Counted from the first letter of the stretch, positions 38,483-49,645 are shown. The stretch is DNA of 64,000 nucleotides from Flammeovirga aprica JL-4 (GCF_012844305.1 NZ_JABANE010000017.1:39465-103464), one strand, 5' to 3'. A program made the numbers and translations. Notes: generated from the sequence alone by a model not told the origin.

Positions 38483-41400
38483 ATGATGATGAGCAAAATA
38501 TATACTATACTAACATTCTTGATTATAATCCTTTCCGCGGGGCAATCCTTTTCACAGCAGATCTGGGTGAGAAGTGATGCAGACGGTAAAGATTATAATT
38601 TAAGTGGCGGAGATGTACTTAGGGCTTGTGATAGAGTCAGCGGTGAATTTAGATTAGAGGGTGCAACTGTAGACTCTTGGTTAGCCAATGGATCCAACCC
38701 AAGTAGCTTAACACGCCCAAGTTATTTATTTTCTTCTGAGGGAGAACATACCATCACCGCAATTTATACTGAAGGAGGAGTTGAGAAATCAATTACTGCG
38801 AAAGTAGAAGTCATCAGTACTCCGACATCAGCAGATTTTGAATTATCCGCTTATGAAGGGTGTATTGGAACAACCGTCACTTTTAATTCAAAAGATACAT
38901 ATCAATACAGTTCATTAAGATTTTTGATTAACTCTCTCGGTGCAGAAATTCCTGATGGAGGATCATATACTTTTACGAAAGCGGGGTCTTATGAAGTAGT
39001 AATGGAAGGGGTGACAAAAGAAGGGTGTATTGTGGATATAAAGAAAGTAGAAACAATAGAAATCATTGAAGACTTTGATTTTTCAATCACACCAGAATTT
39101 GCTCAAAGCTGTTCAGACAATTTAAGTCAACGTTATCAAATCACTTCTGCATCTACTACTGGAATTACTTATACTTGGGATTTTGGTGATGGATCAGCAC
39201 TTCAAAATGGAGATGATGTAACTCACAATTTTAATGATGCTGGAGGTGACAATTATACGGTTACAGTGACCGGTGAAAAGAACGGATGTACGGTTACAAA
39301 AAATGCTTATGTGACATTAAATGTTGCCCAAAACCTCTTCGAAGTAATTCCACCTTCCACTTTCTGTGATACTTATGAGATACAATTACGTTCTACATTG
39401 CCTTCAGAACTTAACGGACAGAACATCACTTGGACAATTACAGAAGATGGAGTGCCTACTACGATCACTCGTCAATTACCTTCTACTATAAATAGAACGT
39501 TTACAAGTGGAGGCAAAACAGTAACAATAGAAGCAGATTATGAAGGTTGTACTCAGACGGAAGATGTTATTATTCCTGATTTACTTCCAACTACTATTGC
39601 CATTGATGCGAAAACAGAATACTGTGAGTTGAATTATGATGTAAATTTATCCATCATCAATGAATCGGACTTACCTGCTGGTTATTCTTTAAGTTGGAAA
39701 GTAGGAACTTATACACAAGATGCTTCAAACTCCGTTTTATCTTTTTCAGATAGAAATCCTCATACGATTGAGCTTGTAGCTTCAGGCAATGGAATTGAAT
39801 GTACATTGGATCAAATCACGGTGCAATCTCAAGAATTATATGCCACAATTAACAGTTCTAATGGATGGGAAGGATGTGAAGGTTTGAATTCTACTTTTAC
39901 ATCAAGAGTCACTCATTTTGGGAACGTTCTAAGTGATGCTGAATTGCAAAATGTAAAATGGTCTGTGATAAAAGTCGGGGGAGCTCCTGAAGAATATTTT
40001 ACCACCGATTTGAATTATACATTCAATGATCATGGTACCTATACAATACAATATGAAGTCGAAAATTTAGATGGCTGTAATCCTACTCCAGAAGTGACGG
40101 AAGCAACAGTGCTGATCGGTACTATTATTACACCTACTTTTGATATTGACCAAAACCCAATTTGTAATGATGATGAAAACCCAGCAACATTTACAAATAC
40201 CACAGATCTAGTAGCTTTAGGAATTGATCCTAACCAGATACAATTTCAATGGAACTACGGAGGCGGATGGGTCAATAGTTATGACGGAAGCAACATTTAT
40301 ACAAATTATGCTCCTGGTGGCTATGATGTAATGTTAAGAGCTATCTATAATGGATGCGAGAGTAATATCACAACCCAACAGATTACAATAGAACCACCTA
40401 GAGCAGAATTTACATTTGACTTGGAAGATGAATGTGATATCAACACATTGGCAATCATCAATGCTTCAGATGGTGATCCGGCATTTATGACTTTTGATTG
40501 GGAAGTGAATGTTGACGGTAATATTTATACTTTCCAAACGACGGATAAGAATAAGTTTTATCTTTCAGATAAGATTGGGGTGAACCTCACTAGTGGATTA
40601 AACTACTCGGTTGCACTCACTGCTACACTCGCAACTTGTGAGGATATTTTTACTGATGATATTACCCCTGAAGCCAAACCTACTGTAGATATTACGAGTA
40701 AAGATCTAGTTTGTAAAGACGAGACGATCACTTTCTCTCCAGGGGCAGGAATTAATGACGGTAATGCTACTTTTGAATGGACCTTTAAAAAAGATGGAGT
40801 GGATTATGTTTTCCCTGGAAGTCCAATAACCAATGCATACCCTTCGATTACGTTTACTGAAACAGGAGAATATGAGGCTACCGTAAAAGTAACTTTCAAT
40901 GATGGTGGATGTGAATTTACAGAAAGCAAAGGAGGTATTAATGTTATTGACTTATCCGTCACAGATATTACAGGAGTGGAATCCATTTGTTTGAATGATA
41001 CAGGAATTCCTTCCTCACAAACTTTTTCAGTAACAGCTAATGTATCAGGAGATCTTACCAAGATCCCTAACTTCAGATGGAGATGGGAAGTGTATGGAGA
41101 TGGAGGTACACCACTATTATTTGAAACAGGAAAAGATCCAAGTGCTATTACAGAAAGCATAGTTTATGATTTTGTATCACCAAGAAACAATCAGAACAAT
41201 AGATATAGAATTTATTTCTCAGCAGTGCTTGATAGTACAGATACAGATGTATGTGGGTATACAAAAGAAATAAGAGTAAGAGTAACGGCTCCAACCATCG
41301 ATTTTGTATCAGAAAGTGATAATATGACTTACTTCTTTGCTTGTGATAAAGTGGTAGCCACTTTAGACCCGAAGTTGGATAGGTCGAAACTTCAAAATCC

Positions 41401-44400
41401 TCAAAGTAGAACTTATAATTTGGTTTACATAGATGATATGGGAGTGGAAACTCCGATAACGGATTTTACAGAAGACAAAAGCGAAAGTCATAATGTAAAA
41501 TTCATCATCAATGATTTGCCATCAGGAACAGGTCAAGTTAAATTATCAGTAGAAGATGCCAATAATTGTAGCGTTTCTGATATTTTGGATGTTGACGTGC
41601 CTTCATTACCTTTCGCGGAAGCCGATTTTACACCATCAGCAACAAACCTTGTAAAAGTAGGTGATGATTATGCAATGCCTTGTAGAGGGTCGATTTCTTT
41701 TACGGACAATGCGGATAATTCTGTAGGAAATTCCACACCAAGAACAGATGTTGATGGAAATGAAATTGCAATAAGTAAGTGGTTTTGGACAATAACAAGT
41801 GATGTGGATGCTGATGTTACACTAGAATCAGATAATGGAGAATTAGACTATTACTTTGAGGCTGGTAATTATGAAATTACTTTAATGACGGAAGACACCC
41901 AAGGTTGTACAATAACTTCCACTACTCAAAAAATCACTGTAGGTGGTGTAAGAGGTAAATTTACAATCAGCAAGAAAATCGGTTATGCTCCTTTTAATTC
42001 TACTTTAGAAGGAACTCCTTCTTATGTCAGTGTCAATTCAGGAAATATCAGTTACCGATGGTTCTCTGGCGATGGTAGAAGTGAGTTGATCGGGAACACG
42101 ATTACATTTTTATACGATAGTACTTTAAGCGTAGACAGAAATGCTACTCCAGGAGTTATTTTTGAAGATGAGCAAGGGTGTAGTTACCCTGCCAATTCAC
42201 AAGGAGATATTGTCATTTTAAGAGACCCAGTAAGAACAATCACAGATATTCTAAGATGTACAACTCAAGGTGATTACGTTCTAAACGTCTCTGATCCTAC
42301 TTTTACTCCTGCCGATGTGGACAATACATCTTACAGTTACAAAGCTGAAGTTTTCTATCAATGGTATGTTGATGGAGTAGCAGTTAATGCTTCCAATGGA
42401 GGAACCTCTGACGAAGTAACTTTTACTTTTGGTAAAGATGGAAATCCATTTACAGTAGATCCTGATTTAGAAGATGGAAGAACATACATTATCAAATCTT
42501 GGATTGAAGCGGATTATGTAGACAAGATTGATGCCTCTAACTCACACTCAGAAACAGTGGCTGTAAGAGCAGATACTTTTAATGTAGTTTTCGAACCTCA
42601 AGTCATTGCCAAACTAGATGATTTTGATGCGATTTGTGTAAGTGAAGAGTTAGTTTTGGATGGCTCACTGAGCGACTTTGGAGATTACACAAGAGGAAAT
42701 ATCACTTCTTATTTCTGGGAAGTAAGTAATTGGGGTGATACTCTTACAACTGAACCTGTCATCAATATAAAGTTGGATAATGCAGATACTTATACCGTAA
42801 AATTGACGGTTACATCTGATAATAGTTGTTCATCATCCACTATAGAAAAAGATGTTTTAGTCAATCCTTTACCAGTGGTTGAGTTTACAACTTCAGATAT
42901 ATGTTTAGGAGAAACCAATACATTTACAAATCAGTCTACTTACAATGGATCGAGTGTCACTGATGATCCATCTATCGTACAGAAAGTAAAATGGTATTTT
43001 GATTATGGAGATCCAACTAAAGAGACTGTTCTTGAAGAAGTTTCACCAGAATATACATTTGATGCGGTAGGAATTCATAAAGTCAAATTAGAAGTTTATT
43101 CTTTAAGTGGGTGTTTAGATTCTGTTATTCATGAAGTAGAGATTTATGCCTTGCCTGAAATTGTCATTACAGAGGAACAGTTAATTTGTTTTGGTGAATC
43201 TATAGAATTAACAGCAAGTGGGGGAGTAAAATATTTATGGAGTAATGGTGAAACAACGGATAAAATCACGGTGGCACCAACAGCTGATTCAGTCTTTACA
43301 GTTCAAGTGACAAACGCTAATAATTGTGTTGAATTTGATTCAGTAAGAGTAAATGTTATTCCATCTTTTGATGAAACAACTACTTTCTTTGAAGCTTGTG
43401 ATGGTGAATCTTTAACACTTGACGCATTAATCGTTGATTACCCAGATACAAGTGAAGATATACTTTGGTCTACCGATGAAACTACTTCATCAATTGTGGT
43501 AACTGAAAGTGGAACCTACACGGTATCAAATACAGTCACGCATACCTCTGGCAAGTCTTGTACTTTTACAAAAGACATAGAAGTGATTTTCAGAGATAAC
43601 CCTGGCATACTTGAGGCCGACACCATATTCTGTTTTGATAATGGACCGCTTACACTCACAGCACCCTCAGGAAGCAATTTTACCTACTTATGGGATAACA
43701 GTGAAACGACTCAAGCCATACAAGTAACTACTCCAGGAATTTATACCGTCACGATAGTTGATAACACCCACCCTACATTATGTGAAACAAAGTCTTCAAT
43801 AGAAGTCATCACTCCAGTTACAGTAGCCGACTTTACAGCGGATGCAGTTTGTTTGGGAGAAACAACGATATTTGATGGATCAGCTTCTACTACGGATAGA
43901 GAGGATGTGCCTACAGAATACGTTTGGAATTTAGGAACTTACGGGGTAATTACAACCACCGAACCTACTTTATCCTATGATTTCCCTGATCATGGAACAC
44001 ATACTGTAGAATTAATTGTTCAGCCTATAGGAGGATGTCCATCCGATGTCTTCTCATCAGACATCATAGTACATAATATAGTAGATACAAAATTCACAGT
44101 AGCCAATATTTGTCAGTTTGATTTTGCAGAATTTACAAACCAAAGTACCTACTATGGTAATCTAATCAGTGGAGATGCAACAGGTATTCAATCTGTACAA
44201 TGGGATTTTGATTACGATGGAGTGACACCAAATTTCACAAGTACTGAAACGTCCCCATCACATCAATATGACGTAGTAGGAACCTATGATATTTATCTTG
44301 AAATCACTACTGAAAATGGTTGTACAACGAGTTTTCAATCTTCAATTACAGTTCATGAATTACCTTCTGTTACGATTTCAGAGGATATTTATATCTGTGA

Positions 44401-46555
44401 AGGAGAAACAACGGAGTTAATAGCAGGTGGAGGAGTAGCCTATGAATGGATCACTACTTCAGAAACAACATCAAATATTCAGGTAAGTCCGACAGAGGAT
44501 ACAATGTATAAAGTAAAAGTGACCAACGAACACGGTTGTATCGCTTTTGACTCTATGATGGTTTATGTGATTCCATCCTTTAACGAAAGAACAACTTTCT
44601 TTGAAGCTTGTGATGGTGAAACGATCACTTTAAATGCCGAATTGATAGGGTACCCAGATACGAATGAGGACATTTCTTGGTCAACGGGAGAAACAACAAC
44701 ATCTATAGTCGTTACAGAAAGTAATACTTATACCGTATCAAACACAGTAACACATAGTTCTGGCAAAGTATGTACCTTCACTAAAGATATTGAAGTGATC
44801 TTCAGAGAAAACCCTGGAATGCTCAGTGCAGATACTGTTTTCTGTTTTGATAAAGGACCACTTACATTGACAGCTCCATCAGGAAGTAATTTCACTTACC
44901 TTTGGGATAATAACCGTACGTCACAATCCATTCAAGTCACAGAAGCAGGAACTTATACGGTGACCATTGTAGATAATTCACATCCAACATTATGTGAAAC
45001 AACCTCTTCAATAGAAGTTATCACACCTGTTACAGTTGCCAATTTCACAGCAACCCCAGTTTGTTTAGGAGATTCTACAGTTTTTGATGCTTCAGGTTCA
45101 ACAAGTGATCACGTTGGGCTTCCAACAGAATATATTTGGGATTTAGGGACATATGGTACTGAAATTACAACAGAACCAACATTGACTTATCAATTCCCTG
45201 ATTATGGCACACATACTATTCAACTTACTGTTCAGCCAATAGGAGGTTGTCCATCAGAAGTATTCTCTTCAGATATTGTGATTTACAATTTAGTGGAACC
45301 TCAATTTACAGTAGAAAATATCTGTCGCTATGATTTTGCAGAATTCAATAATCAAAGTACTTATTACAGTAATTTAATAAGTGGAAATGATACAGACATT
45401 CAATCTGTGAAATGGGATTTCAATTACGATGGAAGTACCCCAAATTTCACGAACACTGAAATGTCTCCATCACATCAATATACAGAAGCAGGTACTTTTG
45501 AAATTCTCCTAGAAGTTACAACAACCAACGGTTGTGCGACAACATTCCAATCGTCTATTACAGTTCATGATTTACCAGAAATCACAATATCAGAAGATAT
45601 TTATATCTGTGAAGGAGCTGGAACAACATTGACGGTAAGTGGAGGAGTAGCTTATGAGTGGCTGAATACTTCTGAAACAAGTACAGATATTAATGTGAGC
45701 CCTACCGAAAACACTATGTACAAGGTAAGAGTAATCAATGAACACGGCTGTTTAGCATTTGATTCAGTAATGGTATTTGTCATTCCTCAAATTGAAGATG
45801 AAAAGACAGAAATTCAGATTTGTATGGGTGAGGAATATACCTTAGATGGAAGTATTGGTGATTACGAAGGTACTATTGAAAGCTTTGTTTGGTCAACGGG
45901 AGAAACAACACCAAGTATCGATGTTACAACAACAGGTGAGTATATCGTTACGAATTCAGTAGAGCATTCAAGCGGTAAACTTTGTACCTTCACCAGAGCT
46001 TACAATGTTTATGTGAGGGATAATCCATCAGATTTTGCTGATCCTGATACCACTTTCTGTTTCAGAACAGGTGGGGAAATAGAAATAACAGCACCGGCAG
46101 GAAATAACTTCGTTTATTTATGGGAAGATACGGGAGAAACTTCACAAGTGGTAAAAAGAGATGAAGAGGGTTTATATGAAGTGAAAATCATTGATACCTC
46201 ATATGAAACTGCATGCGAAATGATCGCTTCGATTGATGTAGTAGACCTTTGTCCACCACAAGTATTCACCCCAACAGCCATGACACCAAACGGCGACGGA
46301 CTGAATGATGAATTCCTGATCCGTTCAAGATATTCTCTCAATATCAAACTCAATATTTATAACCGATGGGGAGAGATCATCTTCAGCAGAGAATATAAAA
46401 ACTCAAGTGAAGCAAGAACAGAAGGCAATGGTTGGGACGGAACCTACAGAGGTAAACTCGTTCCAGGAGGTGTTTACACTTATACCATAGATTATGTCAG
46501 TGAATTGGATGGGAGTATCCATAGAGATGCGAATTCTCTGACAGTGATTCGATAG
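38483..46555 (+). CDS. Giant T9SS type B cell-surface protein with PKD-type domains
   Basis: A 2,690-aa protein with three consecutive ATG codons at the start and signal peptide SKIYTILTFLIIILSAGQSFSQ. The body is a chain of PKD/Ig-like beta domains (YTWDFGDGS, VKWYFDYGDP, VQWDFDYDG; frequent paired Cys). The last 100 residues (about 2,590-2,690) are a gliding-motility-type C-terminal sorting domain, PQVFTPTAMTPNGDGLNDEF...IYNRWGEIIF...WDGTYRG, which marks T9SS type B export. Residues about 1,560-2,435 contain a 404-aa unit repeated twice plus a partial third copy. It probably forms a long surface filament or adhesin, SprB-like. Ligand unknown. Confidence 0.93.
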   Translation: MMMSKIYTILTFLIIILSAGQSFSQQIWVRSDADGKDYNLSGGDVLRACDRVSGEFRLEGATVDSWLANGSNPSSLTRPSYLFSSEGEHTITAIYTEGGVEKSITAKVEVISTPTSADFELSAYEGCIGTTVTFNSKDTYQYSSLRFLINSLGAEIPDGGSYTFTKAGSYEVVMEGVTKEGCIVDIKKVETIEIIEDFDFSITPEFAQSCSDNLSQRYQITSASTTGITYTWDFGDGSALQNGDDVTHNFNDAGGDNYTVTVTGEKNGCTVTKNAYVTLNVAQNLFEVIPPSTFCDTYEIQLRSTLPSELNGQNITWTITEDGVPTTITRQLPSTINRTFTSGGKTVTIEADYEGCTQTEDVIIPDLLPTTIAIDAKTEYCELNYDVNLSIINESDLPAGYSLSWKVGTYTQDASNSVLSFSDRNPHTIELVASGNGIECTLDQITVQSQELYATINSSNGWEGCEGLNSTFTSRVTHFGNVLSDAELQNVKWSVIKVGGAPEEYFTTDLNYTFNDHGTYTIQYEVENLDGCNPTPEVTEATVLIGTIITPTFDIDQNPICNDDENPATFTNTTDLVALGIDPNQIQFQWNYGGGWVNSYDGSNIYTNYAPGGYDVMLRAIYNGCESNITTQQITIEPPRAEFTFDLEDECDINTLAIINASDGDPAFMTFDWEVNVDGNIYTFQTTDKNKFYLSDKIGVNLTSGLNYSVALTATLATCEDIFTDDITPEAKPTVDITSKDLVCKDETITFSPGAGINDGNATFEWTFKKDGVDYVFPGSPITNAYPSITFTETGEYEATVKVTFNDGGCEFTESKGGINVIDLSVTDITGVESICLNDTGIPSSQTFSVTANVSGDLTKIPNFRWRWEVYGDGGTPLLFETGKDPSAITESIVYDFVSPRNNQNNRYRIYFSAVLDSTDTDVCGYTKEIRVRVTAPTIDFVSESDNMTYFFACDKVVATLDPKLDRSKLQNPQSRTYNLVYIDDMGVETPITDFTEDKSESHNVKFIINDLPSGTGQVKLSVEDANNCSVSDILDVDVPSLPFAEADFTPSATNLVKVGDDYAMPCRGSISFTDNADNSVGNSTPRTDVDGNEIAISKWFWTITSDVDADVTLESDNGELDYYFEAGNYEITLMTEDTQGCTITSTTQKITVGGVRGKFTISKKIGYAPFNSTLEGTPSYVSVNSGNISYRWFSGDGRSELIGNTITFLYDSTLSVDRNATPGVIFEDEQGCSYPANSQGDIVILRDPVRTITDILRCTTQGDYVLNVSDPTFTPADVDNTSYSYKAEVFYQWYVDGVAVNASNGGTSDEVTFTFGKDGNPFTVDPDLEDGRTYIIKSWIEADYVDKIDASNSHSETVAVRADTFNVVFEPQVIAKLDDFDAICVSEELVLDGSLSDFGDYTRGNITSYFWEVSNWGDTLTTEPVINIKLDNADTYTVKLTVTSDNSCSSSTIEKDVLVNPLPVVEFTTSDICLGETNTFTNQSTYNGSSVTDDPSIVQKVKWYFDYGDPTKETVLEEVSPEYTFDAVGIHKVKLEVYSLSGCLDSVIHEVEIYALPEIVITEEQLICFGESIELTASGGVKYLWSNGETTDKITVAPTADSVFTVQVTNANNCVEFDSVRVNVIPSFDETTTFFEACDGESLTLDALIVDYPDTSEDILWSTDETTSSIVVTESGTYTVSNTVTHTSGKSCTFTKDIEVIFRDNPGILEADTIFCFDNGPLTLTAPSGSNFTYLWDNSETTQAIQVTTPGIYTVTIVDNTHPTLCETKSSIEVITPVTVADFTADAVCLGETTIFDGSASTTDREDVPTEYVWNLGTYGVITTTEPTLSYDFPDHGTHTVELIVQPIGGCPSDVFSSDIIVHNIVDTKFTVANICQFDFAEFTNQSTYYGNLISGDATGIQSVQWDFDYDGVTPNFTSTETSPSHQYDVVGTYDIYLEITTENGCTTSFQSSITVHELPSVTISEDIYICEGETTELIAGGGVAYEWITTSETTSNIQVSPTEDTMYKVKVTNEHGCIAFDSMMVYVIPSFNERTTFFEACDGETITLNAELIGYPDTNEDISWSTGETTTSIVVTESNTYTVSNTVTHSSGKVCTFTKDIEVIFRENPGMLSADTVFCFDKGPLTLTAPSGSNFTYLWDNNRTSQSIQVTEAGTYTVTIVDNSHPTLCETTSSIEVITPVTVANFTATPVCLGDSTVFDASGSTSDHVGLPTEYIWDLGTYGTEITTEPTLTYQFPDYGTHTIQLTVQPIGGCPSEVFSSDIVIYNLVEPQFTVENICRYDFAEFNNQSTYYSNLISGNDTDIQSVKWDFNYDGSTPNFTNTEMSPSHQYTEAGTFEILLEVTTTNGCATTFQSSITVHDLPEITISEDIYICEGAGTTLTVSGGVAYEWLNTSETSTDINVSPTENTMYKVRVINEHGCLAFDSVMVFVIPQIEDEKTEIQICMGEEYTLDGSIGDYEGTIESFVWSTGETTPSIDVTTTGEYIVTNSVEHSSGKLCTFTRAYNVYVRDNPSDFADPDTTFCFRTGGEIEITAPAGNNFVYLWEDTGETSQVVKRDEEGLYEVKIIDTSYETACEMIASIDVVDLCPPQVFTPTAMTPNGDGLNDEFLIRSRYSLNIKLNIYNRWGEIIFSREYKNSSEARTEGNGWDGTYRGKLVPGGVYTYTIDYVSELDGSIHRDANSLTVIR
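43361..45784 (+). repeat. Two tandem 1,212-base (404-aa) repeat units in the surface-protein gene
   Basis: Equivalent points recur at exactly 1,212-base steps: the PSF(D/N)E.TTFFEACDGE motif at 43361 and 44573, then its diverged counterpart (PQIEDEKTEIQICMGEE) at 45785. Units are about three quarters identical in protein by eye. After 45785 a shortened third copy runs into the sorting domain. Confidence 0.85.
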
Positions 46556-46574
46556 TAAGAGGAAGGGTCAAAGG

Positions 46575-46606
46575 AAGCTCATGATGTAAAGTCATGGGCT
46601 TTTTTT
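46575..46606 (+). terminator. Intrinsic terminator after the surface-protein gene
   Basis: AAGCTCATGA (46575-46584) pairs with TCATGGGCTT (46592-46601, one G-U pair), followed by seven T's. Confidence 0.85.
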
Positions 46607-47239
46607 GTGTACCCTAAAGAATTGTGGAGTGAAAACGGAATTACACTATACGAATAGTATTAAACATTAGATATAAATCCTATACCTTAGAGTTTTCTTT
46701 AAATGTAAACGACGTATAACCTTATGCAATGGTTATGGCGTGATGAATAAAAGATTAATTTTTCTAGATGTATTCGTTTGAGCTTTATTTGTTTAGGAAA
46801 AGTACACACTGCAACCCGTGTAGAAAGGAGAAGTATTTCTTTTTTGTTTGAGATAAAAAAGATAATTATTAATTTGTCTCTCGGAAAGTAATTATTGGTT
46901 GTATCATATATTGCAAAGAATAGATTTGCAATAGTTTTTTTAACTGCACTTTCTACTGTTCTACTTGTTTAGATGTACTGGATTAAATAACTCTTCAATA
47001 ATGTTACTCATATCTCTGTATACTTTACAATAGTCTCTTTTTTATCATCTTAAGCAAACTTTAAGTACAAAGATCTATGAGTTAATAAAGCAAAGAAAAT
47101 GAAGATTTTGGCTATTTAGTCTTTAATTAAATAGCACTTAAAGCATTGAAGCATTGAATGTTTATTTTTTATATGCTCAACAAAACGTAATTCGACAAGA
47201 GTTACAGGTAAGCAAACAATAATAATCAATTATATATTT
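46607..47239. other. 633-base AT-rich non-coding region
   Basis: No credible reading frame, RNA gene or strong hairpin is seen on either strand. The promoter of the gene at 47240 should be here. Confidence 0.5.
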
Positions 47240-48253
47240 ATGAGAATTATATTCGGCACTAGGCATTTTAAATTAAAATCCTACACTCTCAAAGAGCTGG
47301 AACTTTCTGACAGTGAATTTCATAACATAACAATCGAAAGAAGACAAAAATACTTTCATTTGTATTGGATTCCTTTTTGTCCAGTTGAAAAAATGTGGGC
47401 ACTCCGTAAAAATGGAGAGCTTTATGATCTTCCAGCAGAATATGCAGCTATTTTGGAAGCAAAAGGGCTTCAGCATAAAACACCTTTTTACACCTTTGCA
47501 CTGCCATTGTTAGTGATAGCAGGTTTCGCATTCTATGGAGCAAAAGAAAAAATAAGACAGTACCAATCGAGTCAAAGAGTAGAGCAAAGTTTTACTGAAG
47601 GTTTAGCGTCATTAAATGAGAAGGTAGCTTCACCAATGCCACTTGATTACTATCGTTTAGATGCTATTGGAGATTATAAATCAAATACTTATTTAAAGGT
47701 ACTTGCTGTTCAAAATGACTCCATTTTCGCACAACTTCCTTACTTTGAACCTAGATGGTCTTCTTCTCAAACGAGTGGTAAATTGGATACTTATTTTCCT
47801 CAAGACCCAGTGCCTTCGCAACTTAAATGGTTTGCAATAGCAGATTTCAAAAATTGTATTCAAACGGAATATAAAGATAATGACTTTGAAGGTGGATCAT
47901 TATTAATTGATGATAAGGCAAAGAATTATCGTTTGGTGAATATATATCATTTTGAGGGGCCTGACTTTAAAGACAAAGGGGAAGGAAGTATGGCAAATGA
48001 CCAAATTGCAATTACTTTAATCAACGAAGGGTTGACGACAACAATCACAGATATCAAACCGATTAAAGGTAATGTGGAGTGGACTTCAGAGTTACCCCTA
48101 ACTGCATCTGCTGATCGAAAATTTACATTGAAAGGTTCTTACAAAGCTGTGCCTACTTATAAGGTTCAGATCACTTGTAAAAATGCGGACAATTCAACTT
48201 ATCGCTATGAACTAACAGGTAGTGGTGTTAGTCGTGAATTACAACAATTATAA
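47240..48253 (+). CDS. Membrane protein of unknown function
   Basis: A 337-aa protein. A soluble N-terminal part of about 80 residues (MRIIFGTRHFKLKSYTLKELEL, with KYFHLYWIPFCPVEKMWALRKNG) comes before one membrane helix (about 83-99), then a large C-terminal domain of alternating strands. The N-terminal piece resembles the short zinc-ribbon-like or PH-like heads seen before a membrane helix in other Bacteroidota proteins, but only one Cys is present. Not recognised. It lies 10 bases before the lipoprotein gene, so the two probably form an operon. Confidence 0.6.
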   Translation: MRIIFGTRHFKLKSYTLKELELSDSEFHNITIERRQKYFHLYWIPFCPVEKMWALRKNGELYDLPAEYAAILEAKGLQHKTPFYTFALPLLVIAGFAFYGAKEKIRQYQSSQRVEQSFTEGLASLNEKVASPMPLDYYRLDAIGDYKSNTYLKVLAVQNDSIFAQLPYFEPRWSSSQTSGKLDTYFPQDPVPSQLKWFAIADFKNCIQTEYKDNDFEGGSLLIDDKAKNYRLVNIYHFEGPDFKDKGEGSMANDQIAITLINEGLTTTITDIKPIKGNVEWTSELPLTASADRKFTLKGSYKAVPTYKVQITCKNADNSTYRYELTGSGVSRELQQL

Positions 48254-48263
48254 TCTGAATCAA

Positions 48264-49019
48264 ATGAAAAATTTTAAACTATATACTAGTACTTTAATTA
48301 TTGCTACTTTTGCCATTTTCCTTTCTGGCTGTAGTAACAGAAACGAGCTGAAAGAAAAGGGAATTAGATCAACAGCAATTGTAGTTGATGGTCAAAGTGT
48401 AGAAAGGGAAGGTAAGAGCACCACTTATGAAATTGAGATAGAGTTCAAAACTGAAAAAGGGCAGAAAGTAAGAGTGAAGGAGTCAGTGTCAGGAAGTGAG
48501 TATGATAAAGTATACCTAAACTGTGAAGTGCCTATTGTTTATTTACCAGATTCACCAAAGACTGTTGATGTCGTTATCTCTGGTAATGATGCCCTATTCT
48601 ATCATGGCATTAAAAATAGATCTCTTTCTTTAGAAGATTTATACAATGTGTATGGTGCATCTAATAATGACAGCCTTATAAGCCATTTAAACAAGGCAAG
48701 TTTTAGATGGGTAAGTAAAAAGAATGAAGCCGTTGAATATTGGGAAAATGAGAACAGAAAAGAAGTAGTAGCCATTGATGAAGGTGTTCTGACTTATGTT
48801 ACTTATGATTTCAATTATCGTAAAAATTTCAACGAAGAATTAGAGAAAGAAGGATATATTAAAATCGAAAAGGATTCTACAGGTACTGAAATTTTCCAAA
48901 ATGACCACTATAAGATTGCAACAACAAGAAAGCTTGAGTCTAAGGATGGTCAGATGGGATTGTCTATGTACTATATCATAAATGTAGTGAAGACTGATAT
49001 TGATTTGTCAGAATTATAG
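48264..49019 (+). CDS. Lipoprotein of unknown function
   Basis: About 251 aa from the ATG at 48264, giving a lipobox signal (IATFAIFLSGCSNR); the frame is open to 48222 inside the previous gene but lacks a signal there. Residues 30-100 resemble a DUF3592-like beta domain (TAIVVDGQSVEREGKSTTYEIEIEF, VPIVYLPDSPKTVDVV). The rest is unrecognised. It is probably envelope-anchored and made with the preceding membrane protein. Confidence 0.65.
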   Translation: MKNFKLYTSTLIIATFAIFLSGCSNRNELKEKGIRSTAIVVDGQSVEREGKSTTYEIEIEFKTEKGQKVRVKESVSGSEYDKVYLNCEVPIVYLPDSPKTVDVVISGNDALFYHGIKNRSLSLEDLYNVYGASNNDSLISHLNKASFRWVSKKNEAVEYWENENRKEVVAIDEGVLTYVTYDFNYRKNFNEELEKEGYIKIEKDSTGTEIFQNDHYKIATTRKLESKDGQMGLSMYYIINVVKTDIDLSEL

Positions 49020-49109
49020 TCGAAAAAAAAAGGACTCAGATTAATATTTATACAAGGGAATCAACTTTGATAGATAGGTCTTTTTTTTAGAGTAACGATA
49101 ATAAAATGG

Positions 49110-49143
49110 AAAAGCCTTTTCGAGTAATTGGAAAGGCTTTTTT
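49110..49143 (+). terminator. Intrinsic terminator
   Basis: AAAAGCCTTTTC (49110-49121) pairs with GGAAAGGCTTTT (49130-49141, one mismatch) and ends in T's. It closes the two-gene unit 47240-49019. Confidence 0.8.
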
Positions 49144-49195
49144 ATTCACAATTAACTCTTTTGATTAAAAACTAAAATCAGGCTAAATATATAAA

Positions 49196-49645
49196 ATGAA
49201 AAGCTATCTTGGTACAACGGTAGGTGTTATAAGTTCATTAATGGGAATTGTTGTTTTCTTAGAAATTGGAAGAGATATTACATATTTTATTCCACTTATT
49301 TCAGTGTCATTTTCTATCTTTTTTGCATTCTTTATTGAACTTTTAAACTTAAGGCCAATTCAAGAGACTCTATTACAAATAGTAATACTAGGGACCTTGT
49401 TTACTGCAATTTCAATCCTACAGTATAAATTAAGGAAAAAGTGGTGGGCTCTTCTGTGTTTTGTACTTCAATTTTTTATTGTCCATTCATTGTTCTTTTG
49501 TTTTATGTTATTTGGAAGTGGTAATAATGGAGACGGACAAGTGATTTTTCATATTTATAAGACGTTTCCATACAGTAGTCAAATAATCTTATTTATGGGG
49601 ATTATCATAGATTTTTTTCAAAATAGAAAAGGAGCGGTGATTTAA
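49196..49645 (+). CDS. Small four-helix membrane protein of unknown function
   Basis: A 149-aa protein, almost entirely hydrophobic, with about four membrane helices (roughly 5-25, 30-50, 60-80, 85-110) and a fifth weaker one near 125-142. No motif is recognised. It is followed by a 59-base gap before another small orphan gene. Confidence 0.5.
   Translation: MKSYLGTTVGVISSLMGIVVFLEIGRDITYFIPLISVSFSIFFAFFIELLNLRPIQETLLQIVILGTLFTAISILQYKLRKKWWALLCFVLQFFIVHSLFFCFMLFGSGNNGDGQVIFHIYKTFPYSSQIILFMGIIIDFFQNRKGAVI

Noticed and set aside
40804..41160. 118-aa minus-strand frame inside the giant surface-protein gene
   Set aside because: Antisense of PKD domain coding sequence, with the low-complexity look of a shadow frame.
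38483..46555. Non-ribosomal or toxin polymorphic gene because of size and repeats
   Set aside because: The repeats are PKD/Ig-like and the C-terminus is a clear T9SS type B sorting domain, not a toxin domain.
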